A DNA stretch of 64,000 bases from Ectothiorhodospira sp. BSL-9 (GCF_001632845.1 NZ_CP011994.1:2490001-2554000), one strand, 5' to 3'. Counted from the stretch's first letter, positions 1-8,379 are shown. A program made the numbers and translations. Notes: generated by a model from the letters alone, not told the origin.

Positions 1-2
1 TC

Positions 3-758
3 TGGTCAGCTTCGTCGCAGTCGGGCATCACCATCCGGGGGGAGTTCGGCCTCAGCCAGGGCGTGGTGGTGTCCGATGAATCCCGGTTCCGAATTGGCGC
101 CCATGTTTCCCGCTATGAGGTGATCAGCGAAGGCCAGGAAGGAGGCCTCTATCGTGTGCGAGTGCGAGTGGACGAGGCCCAGACCGGTTGTGGCGCGCTG
201 GTGGGGATGCGGATCGGGGCCGTGAGTTTCCCGCTCCTCAAGCCCCATCAAAACACCCTGATGGGGGTGGCGGGGGTCGAAATGGGCGTTCCGAATGAGA
301 TCCTGCATCGAGTGGGGATCAACACGCCGCTGGAGGTCCATCGCGCTGCCCATCGTCTTCTGTTCTTTCCCCTGAACGGCAATCTTCCCAACCCCCGCGC
401 TACCGAGGTAAGGGAACGGGTGAAGCTGATCGCGGAGGACATGGAGGTGGACTTTCTGGTGGCCGGCATTGTGCTCGACATCGGTTATGAAAGCGTGGGC
501 ATCCTGAGAAACCGGCATAGCCGGCGAGCGGAGGTGGAGATCTACCTGTTCGAAGCTGAGTCTGGTGACTTGATGACACAGCGGCGTGCGGCGCGAGAGT
601 CCCGGGGGGATGTGCTGGTGACCTCACGGGTGGGTTTTGGGAGTCAGCGTTTTTACGAGTCGGATTATGGAGAGGGCTTTGGCTGGGTGATGGATACCCT
701 GTCTCAGGAGATCCTCTCCACCCTTGATTGCCCGAAGAGGAATGGTGTGGCGCAATGA
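3..758 (+). CDS. FlgT-like flagellar assembly protein, 3' part
   Basis: The frame is open from the window edge to the stop, so the true start lies outside; the GTG at 63 is internal. The sequence resembles the middle and C-terminal parts of FlgT, the periplasmic H-ring protein of sheathed or sodium-driven flagella. It has an alternating hydrophobic strand block (YRVRVRV), a central helix/strand segment ending in VDFLVAGIVLDIG, and a C-terminal block of the type FEAESGDLM...RFYESDYGEGF...LSQEILSTLDC, close in pattern to the Vibrio FlgT region around its conserved terminal Cys. The last 4 bases overlap the next gene (ATGA), which suggests translational coupling. The match is by remembered motif pattern only. 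An unrelated outer-membrane or LPP20-like protein is the alternative. Confidence 0.5.
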   Translation, partial: WSASSQSGITIRGEFGLSQGVVVSDESRFRIGAHVSRYEVISEGQEGGLYRVRVRVDEAQTGCGALVGMRIGAVSFPLLKPHQNTLMGVAGVEMGVPNEILHRVGINTPLEVHRAAHRLLFFPLNGNLPNPRATEVRERVKLIAEDMEVDFLVAGIVLDIGYESVGILRNRHSRRAEVEIYLFEAESGDLMTQRRAARESRGDVLVTSRVGFGSQRFYESDYGEGFGWVMDTLSQEILSTLDCPKRNGVAQ

Positions 759-1462
759 ACATCCTGATTATCGGCGCATCCGGCGGCATTGGTTCCGCCT
801 TCGCACAGACCCTGGCGGCGCGGGAGTCGGTGCAGCGTGTTGTGGGCACCTATCGCAGCACGCCACCCTCATGGGAGGACGCCAAGGTGGAATGGGTGCC
901 TCTGGATGTGACCGATGAAACGGCGGTGGCCCGGCTGGCTCAGGATCTTGGCGAGATCGACTGGCTGATCAACACCGCAGGCTTGTTGCATGAGGGGGCG
1001 CACGGCCCCGAGAAGCGTGTGGCCCAGGTGGAGCCCGAGTTCGTGATGCAGAACTTTCGCGTCAACACCCTGCCGACGCTGCTGCTGGCCAAGCACATGG
1101 CGCCGCTCATGCGTCATGGCCGCCCGGCGATCTTTGTCACGGTATCCGCGCGCCTGGGCAGTATCGGCGAGAACGGACTGGGGGGCTGGTACAGCTATCG
1201 GGCCTCCAAGGCGGCCTTGAACATGGTGATCAAGAACCTCTCCATTGAGTTGCGGCGCACCCATCCACAACTCGTGCTGGCCTCACTGCATCCGGGTACG
1301 ACGGATACCGCTCTCTCCAGGCCCTTCCAGCGCAACGTGCCCGCCGATGCCCTGTTCACGCCCGCCTACAGCGTGAACTGCATGCTTAAGGTGCTGGAAG
1401 GGTTGAGCCCCGAAGACAGCGGTGGGTTCTGGTCTTTCGATGGTGAGGCCTTGCCCTGGTGA
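755..1462 (+). CDS. SDR family NAD(P)-dependent oxidoreductase
   Basis: A 235-residue short-chain dehydrogenase. The N-terminal GASGGIG is the classical TGxxxGxG cofactor loop, NTAG follows the fourth strand, and the catalytic YxxxK is visible as YRASK near residue 150. A Ser lies about 13 residues before the Tyr. The C-terminal HPGTTDT motif after the sixth strand resembles the C-factor (CsgA-like) subgroup of SDRs, cytoplasmic proteins often found near housekeeping genes. The substrate cannot be deduced. The start ATG at 755 overlaps the stop of the upstream gene by four bases, and the stop overlaps the GTG at 1459 in the next gene frame, so the three genes look co-transcribed. Confidence 0.85.
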   Translation: MNILIIGASGGIGSAFAQTLAARESVQRVVGTYRSTPPSWEDAKVEWVPLDVTDETAVARLAQDLGEIDWLINTAGLLHEGAHGPEKRVAQVEPEFVMQNFRVNTLPTLLLAKHMAPLMRHGRPAIFVTVSARLGSIGENGLGGWYSYRASKAALNMVIKNLSIELRRTHPQLVLASLHPGTTDTALSRPFQRNVPADALFTPAYSVNCMLKVLEGLSPEDSGGFWSFDGEALPW

Positions 1463-1488
1463 AGGGAGGCAGCGGGGATTCAAGGCCC

Positions 1489-2757
1489 ATGGTGATCCGT
1501 GATCCGGTCCATGGCGATATCGAGCTGAGCGCGCTTGAGCAGGCCGTCCTGGACCTGCCGGATGTGCAGCGGCTGCGAGGTATCAAGCAGCTGGGCACGG
1601 CCAGTTTTGTCTACCCGGGCGCCCTGCATACCCGTTTCGATCACTCCCTGGGTGCCTGTGCCCTGGCACACCGGATGATCGATGGCCTGCGCCGTGAGGG
1701 TAGGTCGGTACCTTCGGATCTGGAGGATCTGATCGGTGTGGGGGCGCTTTTGCATGACGTGACCCACATCCCGTTCGGGCACACCCTGGAGGATGAGCGG
1801 CGCCTGTTCCCGCGTCACGACAAGGGTGACCGGATGGGGCGACTGCTGAAGGGAACGCTTGGGGGCGCCCTGGACCGGCTGGGTGTGCTGGGCGAGGTCA
1901 CTGGCCTGCTGGGCGAGGGCCCAAGCGACCTGCCCACCTGGGCCCGGGAGGTCATTGCCTCCACGCTGGATGCGGATCTGCTGGACTATCTGCGCCGCGA
2001 CAGCCTGTTCACCGGCCTGGCCCAGGACTACGACGACCGGGTGTTTCGTTACTTTACCGTGGCCGATGATCACCTGGCCCTGCGCATGGCGCGCCATGGC
2101 ATGGACCGGCCCGATGCCCGGTCCGAGGTGGTGCAGTTGCTGCGGATGCGCTATTTCCTCACCGAGCGGGTCTATTACCACCACACCAAGGTGGTGGCGG
2201 GCGCCATGATCTCCAAGGCGGTGGAACTGGCCCTGCAGGCGCAGTGGCTGACCGAACCCGAACTGCTGCACCTCAACGACTGGACCTTGCTGGATCGGCT
2301 GGAACAGCCCGGTGCCCCGCCGGGAGCGCGTCATCTGGCGCAATGCCTGTCACAGCGGCGCCTGCTCAAACGCAGCTATGTGCTGTCCGCCGACAGCCTG
2401 GACCCGGCGGGGCGGGCAGCCCTGGTGGGGCAGTATCATGACTCGGGCACACGCCGCGCCGAGGCGGAAGCGGTGCTGGCCGCCGAGCTTGGGGTGTCGC
2501 CGGAAGAGGTGATCGTCTATTGCCCGGCCCTGACGGTCATGAAGGAGGCGCGGGCCTGGGTGGAGACGGCCTCTGGCCTGCGTCGTCTCAATGACCCCGA
2601 CAGCGCCGCCTGCGCCGAGATCGCTGCCCTGGAGGCGCGCTACGCTGGCCTCTGGCGATTCCATGTGTTCACACCCGAGGCAGTGGCCAGCAGGGCGGCG
2701 GAACTGGCATCCGGGTATTTTGGCCATCCCGGTGAATACGCGCCGACGGCCAGATAA
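1489..2757 (+). CDS. HD-domain phosphohydrolase (dGTPase-like)
   Basis: A 422-residue cytoplasmic metal-dependent phosphohydrolase of the HD superfamily. The first metal-ligand His lies in HTRFDHSLG (about residue 45), the HD doublet in LLHDVTHIPFGH (about residue 87), and a later Asp in LDADLLDYLRRDS (about residue 165). This spacing is typical of the SAMHD1/dGTPase-like YdhJ group. The N-terminal IRDPVHGDI is the characteristic opening of the family, which favours ATG 1489 over the in-frame GTG at 1459 that overlaps the SDR gene. Substrate is unknown; dNTPs are the family precedent. The gene converges on the thioesterase gene, leaving 15 bp between the stops. Confidence 0.85.
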   Translation: MVIRDPVHGDIELSALEQAVLDLPDVQRLRGIKQLGTASFVYPGALHTRFDHSLGACALAHRMIDGLRREGRSVPSDLEDLIGVGALLHDVTHIPFGHTLEDERRLFPRHDKGDRMGRLLKGTLGGALDRLGVLGEVTGLLGEGPSDLPTWAREVIASTLDADLLDYLRRDSLFTGLAQDYDDRVFRYFTVADDHLALRMARHGMDRPDARSEVVQLLRMRYFLTERVYYHHTKVVAGAMISKAVELALQAQWLTEPELLHLNDWTLLDRLEQPGAPPGARHLAQCLSQRRLLKRSYVLSADSLDPAGRAALVGQYHDSGTRRAEAEAVLAAELGVSPEEVIVYCPALTVMKEARAWVETASGLRRLNDPDSAACAEIAALEARYAGLWRFHVFTPEAVASRAAELASGYFGHPGEYAPTAR

Positions 2758-2772
2758 TCTGGGGTCGTGTGC

Positions 2773-3276
2773 TCAGGGGCTATCGTCACTGGGGGCATGC
2801 GTCTTGCGGATTTCCGCGTTGCGGCGTTCGATCTCGCGGCGGAATTCCCGGCGCGTTGCGGCGTTTTCATACCGCCGGCGTTCGGTGGGGGTTTCGATCT
2901 CCAGGGGGCGGACCTTCATGGGGCGCCCGTGCTCATCCACTGCCACCATGGTGAAATAGGACGTCATCACGTGACGCTCGTTCTGGTGGATGATGTCCTC
3001 GGCATTCACCCGGATGCCCACCTCCATGGAACTGTTGCCCGTGTAGTTGATGGAGGCCAGGAAGGTCACCAGTTCACCCACCCTCAGGGGCTCCCGAAAG
3101 AACACCTGATCCACCGAGAGGGTCACCACATAGTTGTGGGAGTAGCGCGCGGCACAGGCGTAGGCCACCTGGTCCAGGAGCTTGAGGGTGGCGCCTCCGT
3201 GGACATGGCCGGTGAAATTGGCCATGTCCGGCGTCATGAGCACGCTCATGGTGAGGGTCTTGTTCTGTTTTTCCAT
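2773..3276 (-). CDS. Acyl-CoA thioesterase, hotdog fold (YciA-like)
   Basis: A 167-residue single-hotdog acyl-CoA thioesterase. The motif TGHVHGGATLKLLDQ near residues 23-37 is the hotdog helix with the catalytic acidic residue, and the following SVDQVFFREPLRVGELV strand pattern is standard for the YciA/BACH group, which hydrolyses medium- and long-chain acyl-CoA in the cytoplasm as hexamers. The C-terminal 35 residues are a charged RREFRREIERR tail that looks helical and lies beyond the fold. It starts 14 bp after the stop of the DUF411 gene on the same strand, so the two may share a transcript, although they have no obvious functional link. Confidence 0.85.
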   Translation of the reverse strand: MEKQNKTLTMSVLMTPDMANFTGHVHGGATLKLLDQVAYACAARYSHNYVVTLSVDQVFFREPLRVGELVTFLASINYTGNSSMEVGIRVNAEDIIHQNERHVMTSYFTMVAVDEHGRPMKVRPLEIETPTERRRYENAATRREFRREIERRNAEIRKTHAPSDDSP

Positions 3277-3290
3277 TACGGCGAGGGTGC

Positions 3291-3827
3291 TCAGTTCTGA
3301 TTGTGCCGAGAAAATACCTCGCTTTGGCCACTGCGATCAAAGGTGATGACGTCAAAGGCGTCGAAACGGTCACCCATTTCCATACCGGGGGAGCCCACCG
3401 GCATGCCGGGTACGGCCAGTCCGGCCACGTCCGGCTGCTGATCCAGCAGGCGGCGGATGTCACTGGCCGGTACATGGCCCTCGATGAGATAACCGTCGAT
3501 GAAGGCCGTGTGGCAGGACCCCATCCCCGGCTGCAGACCGCCGTGGTACTTGAGTCGGTTGAGTTGCTCCTGGCTCACGTCCACGGCCTCCACCGTGAAG
3601 CCTTCCTGCTCCATGTAGGTGACCCAGTCATTGCAACAACCGCAGTAAGGGGTCTTGAACACCTTGATGTCCTTGTCGGTGGCGATCAGTTGCCCCAGTG
3701 GCGAGGATTCACTGACGCGGTTCTCGGAGGCCAGCGCGGTGACCGGCAGGAGGAGCAGGGCGGTCAGCAGGCAGAGCAACAGCCGGAAGCGGGGGATTGG
3801 TGGGGCGGAAGAGATGGCCGGTGGCAT
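3291..3827 (-). CDS. DUF411 domain protein, exported metal-binding
   Basis: A 178-residue protein with an N-terminal hydrophobic export signal (LLLCLLTALLLLPVTALA) followed by a DUF411 domain. The key motif is TPYCGCCNDW (CxCC, about residue 67), set in a thioredoxin-like strand/helix pattern, and a second conserved Cys-His (GSCHTAFIDGY) follows. The motifs IEGHVPASDI and GLAVPGMPVGSPGME are signatures of the family. DUF411 proteins are commonly found in copper and other metal resistance loci and are presumed periplasmic metal binders. The ATG at 3827 is preceded by GAGGAC and begins the signal peptide; a longer frame into cysG exists but would add a non-signal extension. A 7-8-7 dyad lies 36-57 bp upstream. 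Confidence 0.85.
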   Translation of the reverse strand: MPPAISSAPPIPRFRLLLCLLTALLLLPVTALASENRVSESSPLGQLIATDKDIKVFKTPYCGCCNDWVTYMEQEGFTVEAVDVSQEQLNRLKYHGGLQPGMGSCHTAFIDGYLIEGHVPASDIRRLLDQQPDVAGLAVPGMPVGSPGMEMGDRFDAFDVITFDRSGQSEVFSRHNQN

Positions 3828-3862
3828 GATGGATGTCCTCTTGATCAATCGCTGGAGTGGGT

Positions 3863-3884
3863 CATATTGACAATCCGCAATATG
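3863..3884. promoter_or_regulatory. Perfect dyad CATATTG-N8-CAATATG upstream of DUF411 gene
   Basis: Seven-base arms at 3863-3869 and 3878-3884 are exact inverted complements around an 8-base spacer, inside the 86-bp gap between cysG and the DUF411 gene. The region is AT-richer than its surroundings. A dimeric metal-responsive regulator site is a reasonable guess, but no known consensus is matched and a simple hairpin is possible. Confidence 0.3.
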
Positions 3885-3913
3885 GATGGGTTTCAAGCGA
3901 CACATGATCTGGG

Positions 3914-4936
3914 TCAACTGGCCATCGCCTGAGCTGACCCCTCGCACCCACCTGCGACACCCGGCACCGGAAAGGCCCGGACATCCAGCTGATCCAGGGT
4001 CGCTCGGTCGGAAGCGAAGGGATTCCCGGGGTCTGTCCGGCCAATGCGCACCACCCGGGCACCACTGCGGGCGTGGCGTATCATGACGGGCAACGTGGGA
4101 CTCTGAGGCATGCCATTGAGATCGTTGCATTGGCCCGCCGGGATCAGTTCCGCCTCCCGGCGGGCATAATCCAGAACCGGACCCGGCGTATCCGGGTCAT
4201 GAATGATCACATCTGCCTGCTGCATGAGCCGCAGGGCCTGGATGGTCAGTTGTTCCGGTTCGTTTCCCGGGCAGGGAATGAACGCCACCTCGCCCTCGGA
4301 CGCTTGCCCCCTGCGCCAGGTGTCCAGCAAGCGGGAGAAGTCCTCGTCGCGGGCTTGTTTGTCCATGCCCGGCTGCCAGATGCCCCCCAGCAGTGCTTCC
4401 CAGAACCGTCGCCGTTGATCAGGCTGCGGTAGAGCCTGGGCCACCCGGTCGCGCCAGCCACCGGCCAGTTGCGCCAGCGCGCCCAGATTTCGCGGTAATA
4501 GAACCTCCAGTCGGGCGCGCAGGGCACGGGCCAGGACCGGCGCCGTGCCACCGGTGCCGATGGCCACAAGCAACGGACTGCGGTCCACCACTGCCGGCAT
4601 GATGAAACTGCACAGGGCGGGTCTGTCGGCCACATTCACCGGAATGCTCCGTTGCCGGGCGGCATCGTAGACCGATTGATTCACGATCTCATCGTCTGTG
4701 GCGGCAATGACCAATGTCATCCCTTCAACGGCCTCGGGATGAAACCAGCCGGCCTGATGCTCGAACAGACCGCGCTCCACGGCCTTGGCCAGGAAAGGCG
4801 TCAGCTGCGGGCTGAGCAGGTATACGCGGGCCCCTGCCTGTTGCAGGCGCCGCGCCTTGCGTGCTGCCACCCGGCCGCCACCCACCACCAGGCAGGGGCG
4901 CTCGCGCAGATCCAGGAAAATGGGGAAATGGTCCAT
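3914..4936 (-). CDS. cysG: Siroheme synthase CysG with truncated, degenerate methyltransferase half
   Basis: A 340-residue protein, whereas bifunctional CysG is about 460. Residues 1-210 are a normal precorrin-2 dehydrogenase/sirohydrochlorin ferrochelatase module: VVGGGRVAARKARRL is the NAD-binding loop, IAATDDEIVN and NVADRPALCSFIMPA follow, and the DRSPLLVAIGTGGTAPVLAR block carries the conserved residues. After a dimerisation helix region, residues from about 215 resemble the start of uroporphyrinogen-III methyltransferase (EQLTIQALRLMQQADVIIHD). However, the SAM loop GAGPGDPELLT has become CPGNEPEQLT, the GGDPFIFGRG loop is lost, and the chain stops just after VPG. The N-terminal half should still oxidise precorrin-2 and insert iron; methylation must come from another SUMT. 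Nineteen bases separate it from cysI, which needs siroheme. Confidence 0.9.
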   Translation of the reverse strand: MDHFPIFLDLRERPCLVVGGGRVAARKARRLQQAGARVYLLSPQLTPFLAKAVERGLFEHQAGWFHPEAVEGMTLVIAATDDEIVNQSVYDAARQRSIPVNVADRPALCSFIMPAVVDRSPLLVAIGTGGTAPVLARALRARLEVLLPRNLGALAQLAGGWRDRVAQALPQPDQRRRFWEALLGGIWQPGMDKQARDEDFSRLLDTWRRGQASEGEVAFIPCPGNEPEQLTIQALRLMQQADVIIHDPDTPGPVLDYARREAELIPAGQCNDLNGMPQSPTLPVMIRHARSGARVVRIGRTDPGNPFASDRATLDQLDVRAFPVPGVAGGCEGSAQAMAS

Positions 4937-4955
4937 GGGTTATCCCTGCTGTTCT

Positions 4956-6665
4956 TCACGCGTCTGCTGCTGCGGGTCGGGAACGACGCTTCCGCCGAGA
5001 GTGATCAGGGCCATACAGGTGCTCCTTGAAGGGTTCAAGACCGATGCGTTGCACCGTGTCCAGAAAGGGTTCGTCGGGCTGGCGTTGGTCCAGGTAGACC
5101 TTGAGCAGGCTGTCCAGGGCATCCACCACCTGGTCAGCGGGAACGGCAGGGCCGAGTACCTTCCCGAGCCGGGCATGCTCGCCGGAGGACCCTCCCAACT
5201 GGATCTGGTACCAGGAGGCGCCCTGCTTCTCCACGCCCAGCAGGCCAATATGACCCACATGATGGTGGGCGCAGGCATTGACGCACCCGGAGATGTTCAG
5301 TTGGACATTGCCCAGATCATGCAGATAGTCCAGGTTGTCGAAGTGCTGTTGAATATCCTGGGCCAGGGGCAGGGTGGCGGCATTGGCCAGGTTGCAGAAA
5401 TCCAGACCCGGGCAGGCGATCATGTCCGTGAGGGTGCCGATGTGGGCATGGGCCAGCCCCAGAGACTCCAGGGCCTGCCACAGTGCAGGCAGGTCGGCCA
5501 TGGGGACATCGGGCAGTAGCAGATTCTGATCATGGGTGCTGCGCAGCACGCCGAAGCCGTGGCGCTCGGCCAGATCCGCCAGGGCATGCATCTCCTGGTG
5601 CGTGAGGTCGCCGGGTGCCCGCCCGGGCCCTTTCAACGGGATGAATACTACCCGGTAGCCGGGTTGTCGATGGGCCTGGGTGTTGAAGCGCAGCCAGCGA
5701 TCATAAGCCGCCTGGCGCCCGGCATCCGTGCCCATTGGCAGGGCAGGGGGCTGAGAGGGGCCGCCAGCCTCATGGGTGGGGGTGGTAAACCGTTCGCTGA
5801 CACGGCGATGGGCCTCCAGCGCGGATACGGGCTGGTCCCGGCGAATGCGCGCCCATTCCGATTCCACTTGCTCCTTGAAGGCCTGCAGCCCCAGGCTGTT
5901 CACCAGCACCTTGATGCGCGCCTTGTAGGGGTTGTCGCGGCGCCCGTTCAGGTTGTACACGCGCAGGATGGCGGTGAGATAGTCCAGCAGATCGTCAGCG
6001 GGCAGGAATGCCCGCAGTGTCCTGGCCAGATGAGGATCCCGACCCAGACCACCGCCGACACTGATCCGAAAGCCCAGCGCATCCGAGGGATCCCTGATCA
6101 ATTGCAGGCCCAGGTCATGGATGCGGGTGGCTGCACGATCCTTGGGGCTGGCAGTGACCGCGATCTTGAACTTTCTCGGTAGATGGCTGAATTCCGGGTG
6201 CGGCGTGGCCCACTGCCGAACCACTTCGCACCAGGTGAGTGGATTATCCACCTCATCGGGCATCAGGCCGGCCAGGGGGTCGCAGGTGACGTTGCGAATG
6301 CAGTTGCCACTGGTCTGGATGGAGTGCAGCCCCACCTTCGCCAGGAAGGCCAGCACCTCGGGTACCTGCTCCAGTCTGACCCAGTTGAACTGGATATTCT
6401 GTCGGGTGGTGAAGTGCCCGAAGCCCCGGTCGTGGTCACGCGCCACCCGGGCCAGGCCCCGCAGTTGCGTGCTACTGAGCAGTCCGTAGGGGATGGCCAC
6501 GCGCAGCATGGGTGCATGGCGCTGGATGTAAAGGCCGTTCAGGAGCCTCAGCGGCCGATAGGCGTCATCGCTCAATTCCCCGGACAGGAATCGGCGGGTC
6601 TGGTCGCGGAATTGTTCCACGCGCTCCTGGAGCAGAGCCTGATCCCATTCGTTGTACTGATACAT
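4956..6665 (-). CDS. cysI: Assimilatory nitrite/sulfite reductase hemoprotein
   Basis: A 569-residue siroheme/[4Fe-4S] reductase that reduces sulfite to sulfide in cysteine synthesis. Both duplicated ferredoxin-like halves are visible. The N-terminal half holds HFTTRQNIQFNWV and QTSGNCIRNVTCDP, and the C-terminal half holds the cluster cysteines in CPGLDFC and SGCVNACAHHHVG. No CysJ flavoprotein is adjacent, and the sequence resembles the single-subunit CysI of pseudomonads, so a ferredoxin-type donor is likely. ATG 6665 (MYQYNEWDQ) is chosen because homologues begin there; an upstream in-frame start at 6734 would add 23 residues from the AT-rich promoter region. It is divergent from cysH and upstream of the siroheme gene. 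Confidence 0.9.
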   Translation of the reverse strand: MYQYNEWDQALLQERVEQFRDQTRRFLSGELSDDAYRPLRLLNGLYIQRHAPMLRVAIPYGLLSSTQLRGLARVARDHDRGFGHFTTRQNIQFNWVRLEQVPEVLAFLAKVGLHSIQTSGNCIRNVTCDPLAGLMPDEVDNPLTWCEVVRQWATPHPEFSHLPRKFKIAVTASPKDRAATRIHDLGLQLIRDPSDALGFRISVGGGLGRDPHLARTLRAFLPADDLLDYLTAILRVYNLNGRRDNPYKARIKVLVNSLGLQAFKEQVESEWARIRRDQPVSALEAHRRVSERFTTPTHEAGGPSQPPALPMGTDAGRQAAYDRWLRFNTQAHRQPGYRVVFIPLKGPGRAPGDLTHQEMHALADLAERHGFGVLRSTHDQNLLLPDVPMADLPALWQALESLGLAHAHIGTLTDMIACPGLDFCNLANAATLPLAQDIQQHFDNLDYLHDLGNVQLNISGCVNACAHHHVGHIGLLGVEKQGASWYQIQLGGSSGEHARLGKVLGPAVPADQVVDALDSLLKVYLDQRQPDEPFLDTVQRIGLEPFKEHLYGPDHSRRKRRSRPAAADA

Positions 6666-6896
6666 GCTGATCCTTGGTTGCTGAAGGGGGCGGCTGACGA
6701 GCCACTGGATCATCAAGATAATGCGAAATATCAATAGCGAAAAAGAATTTATGATAATGGGATTAGATCTATTGGGTATTTAAGCTCACGACACCTAAAG
6801 AACAAAATCGAATTGATAAAAAACAATTCATTCTTTTTTGATGAATCGCAATTTGGGTAAGGTGGGGCCAGGTTCAACACCAAGAGGATCGACCCC
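6666..6896. promoter_or_regulatory. Divergent cysI/cysH promoter region
   Basis: 231 bp, strikingly AT-rich compared with the flanking genes (for example around 6720-6850), lying between the divergent cysI and cysH starts. This is the expected site for a LysR-type activator such as CysB and for both promoters. I could not define a convincing operator by eye. No additional ORF with a ribosome site is present. Confidence 0.6.
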
Positions 6897-7613
6897 ATGT
6901 ACGCCCCCCATCGGATCTCAGGCGACCGCGACACCCTGGAAAGGATCAACAGGGAATTGAAGCCCAGGGACGCAAGCGCTCGGGTGGACTGGGCCCTGAG
7001 CTACTTTGGAGAGCGCATCGTGCTCAGTTCCAGCTTCGGGGCTCAGGCTGCGGTCATGCTCCATCTGGTGACTCAGGTGCGACCTCAGATCCCCGTCATC
7101 CTGGTGGACACGGGTTACCTCTTCCCGGAGACCTACCGTTTTGTGGATGAATTGACGGAGCAACTCGGTCTGAACCTTCAGGTGTACCGCTCCCCCTGGT
7201 CATCGGCGTGGCAGGAGGCCCGGTTTGGACGCCTCTGGGAGCAGGGGCTGGAAGGGCTGAAGCACTACAACCGCATCAACAAGGTTGAACCCATGCAGCG
7301 GGCCCTGAAGGAGCAGGGGGCGGATGCCTGGTTGGCGGGCCTGCGCCGCCAGCAGTCCGAGACCCGTGCCGGACTGGACGTGGTGGCCTGGCAGAATGGC
7401 AGGGCCAAGATACACCCCATCATCGACTGGACCGATCGGGACGTGCATCAGTACCTGACCCGACATGGGTTGCCTTACCATCCGCTGTGGCATCAGGGGT
7501 ATCTGTCCATCGGCGATGTGCACAGCACCCGATCGGTTCACGAGATCGAACATCCCGATCAGATGCGTTTTTTCGGCCTCAAGCGTGAGTGCGGTTTGCA
7601 CGAGCATGTGTGA
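6897..7613 (+). CDS. cysH: Phosphoadenylyl-sulfate (PAPS) reductase
   Basis: A 238-residue thioredoxin-dependent reductase converting PAPS to sulfite. The PP-loop variant [15 protein letters not shown] is near residue 45, followed by [13 protein letters not shown], the [14 protein letters not shown] block and [10 protein letters not shown]. The C-terminal KRECGLHEH carries the single catalytic Cys. The CC...CxxC cysteines of [4Fe-4S] APS reductases are absent, which points to PAPS rather than APS as substrate. ATG 6897 is the first start after the AT-rich promoter. It works with CysI and siroheme on the opposite strand. Two hairpins follow the stop. Confidence 0.93.
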   Translation: MYAPHRISGDRDTLERINRELKPRDASARVDWALSYFGERIVLSSSFGAQAAVMLHLVTQVRPQIPVILVDTGYLFPETYRFVDELTEQLGLNLQVYRSPWSSAWQEARFGRLWEQGLEGLKHYNRINKVEPMQRALKEQGADAWLAGLRRQQSETRAGLDVVAWQNGRAKIHPIIDWTDRDVHQYLTRHGLPYHPLWHQGYLSIGDVHSTRSVHEIEHPDQMRFFGLKRECGLHEHV

Positions 7614-7622
7614 GCGCGAAGG

Positions 7623-7645
7623 TCATCCACAGAACCTGTGGATAA
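7623..7645. other. Pair of inverted DnaA-box-like 9-mers
   Basis: TGTGGATAA at 7637-7645 is a perfect DnaA box (TTATCCACA) on the minus strand. TCATCCACA at 7623-7631 is a one-mismatch box on the plus strand. Together they form an 8-bp inverted repeat with a 3-base loop directly after the cysH stop. It may equally be part of a transcription terminator. Confidence 0.3.
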
Positions 7646-7672
7646 CCTTGTGGGCAAAATGTCATGAACATG

Positions 7673-7702
7673 TCACAGGCCGCGACGGTTCGCGGCCTGT
7701 GA
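7673..7702 (+). terminator. Stem-loop downstream of cysH
   Basis: TCACAGGCCGCG at 7673-7684 pairs perfectly with CGCGGCCTGTGA at 7691-7702 around a 6-base loop, 60 bp after the cysH stop. The 12-bp GC-rich stem is terminator-like. The following bases are not a clean T tract, so its efficiency is uncertain. Confidence 0.6.
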
Positions 7703-7789
7703 ACAGATTGGTCAAAAAGTAACCAGGCTCTGTAACTGCTTGTTTCCTGGTTAAAAGGGGCGTTCCTGAAAGTCCTTGCCTGTCAAGTC

Positions 7790-7818
7790 TTGACACGGCA
7801 TTTTCACGCAACAATATT
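7790..7818 (+). promoter_or_regulatory. Sigma70-type promoter for rnk
   Basis: TTGACA at 7790-7795, a 17-base spacer, then AATATT at 7813-7818, about 120 bp before the rnk start. The rest of the cysH-rnk gap (7614-7941) holds only the two hairpins described, with no gene seen. Confidence 0.45.
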
Positions 7819-7941
7819 CAGGGGGGACTTTTCAGGTCTGGGGACATCTTCACATCTTCTGTCTGCGGTCAAGGCAGCTTTTCCTGTCCGCCAGGGCTAC
7901 AATGAGGGCTTGTTAAACGCCTTATTTCCAAGAGTGTGGAC

Positions 7942-8355
7942 GTGACAGATAAACCCAAGGTTATTGTCTCCAGCCAGGATTACGATCGCCTGGATACCCT
8001 GATGGCCTCCCTCCCGGAGGACAGTTTCCCGGGGCGTGCCGCCCTGCAGGCAGAACTGGATCGGGCCGAGGTGGTCGAGCCCCACGAGATGCCCGCCGAC
8101 GTGGTCACCATGAACAGCACGGTGCGTTTTGTTATGGAGTCCACCGGCGAGTCGTTCGAGATGACCCTCGTCTACCCCCGCGACAGCACGGGTGACCCCA
8201 ACCGCATTTCCATCGTGGCCCCGGTGGGCAGTGCCCTGTTGGGCCTGTCGGTGGGGGAGAGCATCGAATGGCCCCGACCTGGTGGCGGCATCATCCGCGT
8301 GCGCATCGACGAAATCCTCTACCAGCCCGAGAGCGCAGGGGACCTGCATCGTTGA
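7942..8355 (+). CDS. rnk: Nucleoside diphosphate kinase regulator Rnk
   Basis: A 137-residue protein of the GreA/GreB C-terminal-domain family. The signature regions are LQAELDRAEVV, EMPADVVTMNSTV, FEMTLVYPRD, SIVAPVGSALLGLSVGESIEW and the terminal YQPESAGD, all closely matching E. coli Rnk. Rnk binds RNA polymerase near the secondary channel and affects NDP kinase levels and small-molecule regulation. It has a short N-terminal region instead of the GreA coiled coil, as expected. GTG 7942 is preferred over GTG 7936 because AAGAG at 7930-7934 gives a 7-base spacing. The gene converges on the DUF389 gene, leaving 24 bp. Confidence 0.93.
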   Translation: MTDKPKVIVSSQDYDRLDTLMASLPEDSFPGRAALQAELDRAEVVEPHEMPADVVTMNSTVRFVMESTGESFEMTLVYPRDSTGDPNRISIVAPVGSALLGLSVGESIEWPRPGGGIIRVRIDEILYQPESAGDLHR

Positions 8356-8379
8356 TGGCGAGCGGCTTTCATGCCAACT

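Noticed and set aside
7623-7702. A replication origin
   Set aside because: Only two DnaA-like boxes are present, with no AT-rich unwinding element, no box cluster and no dnaA, gidA or parAB genes nearby.
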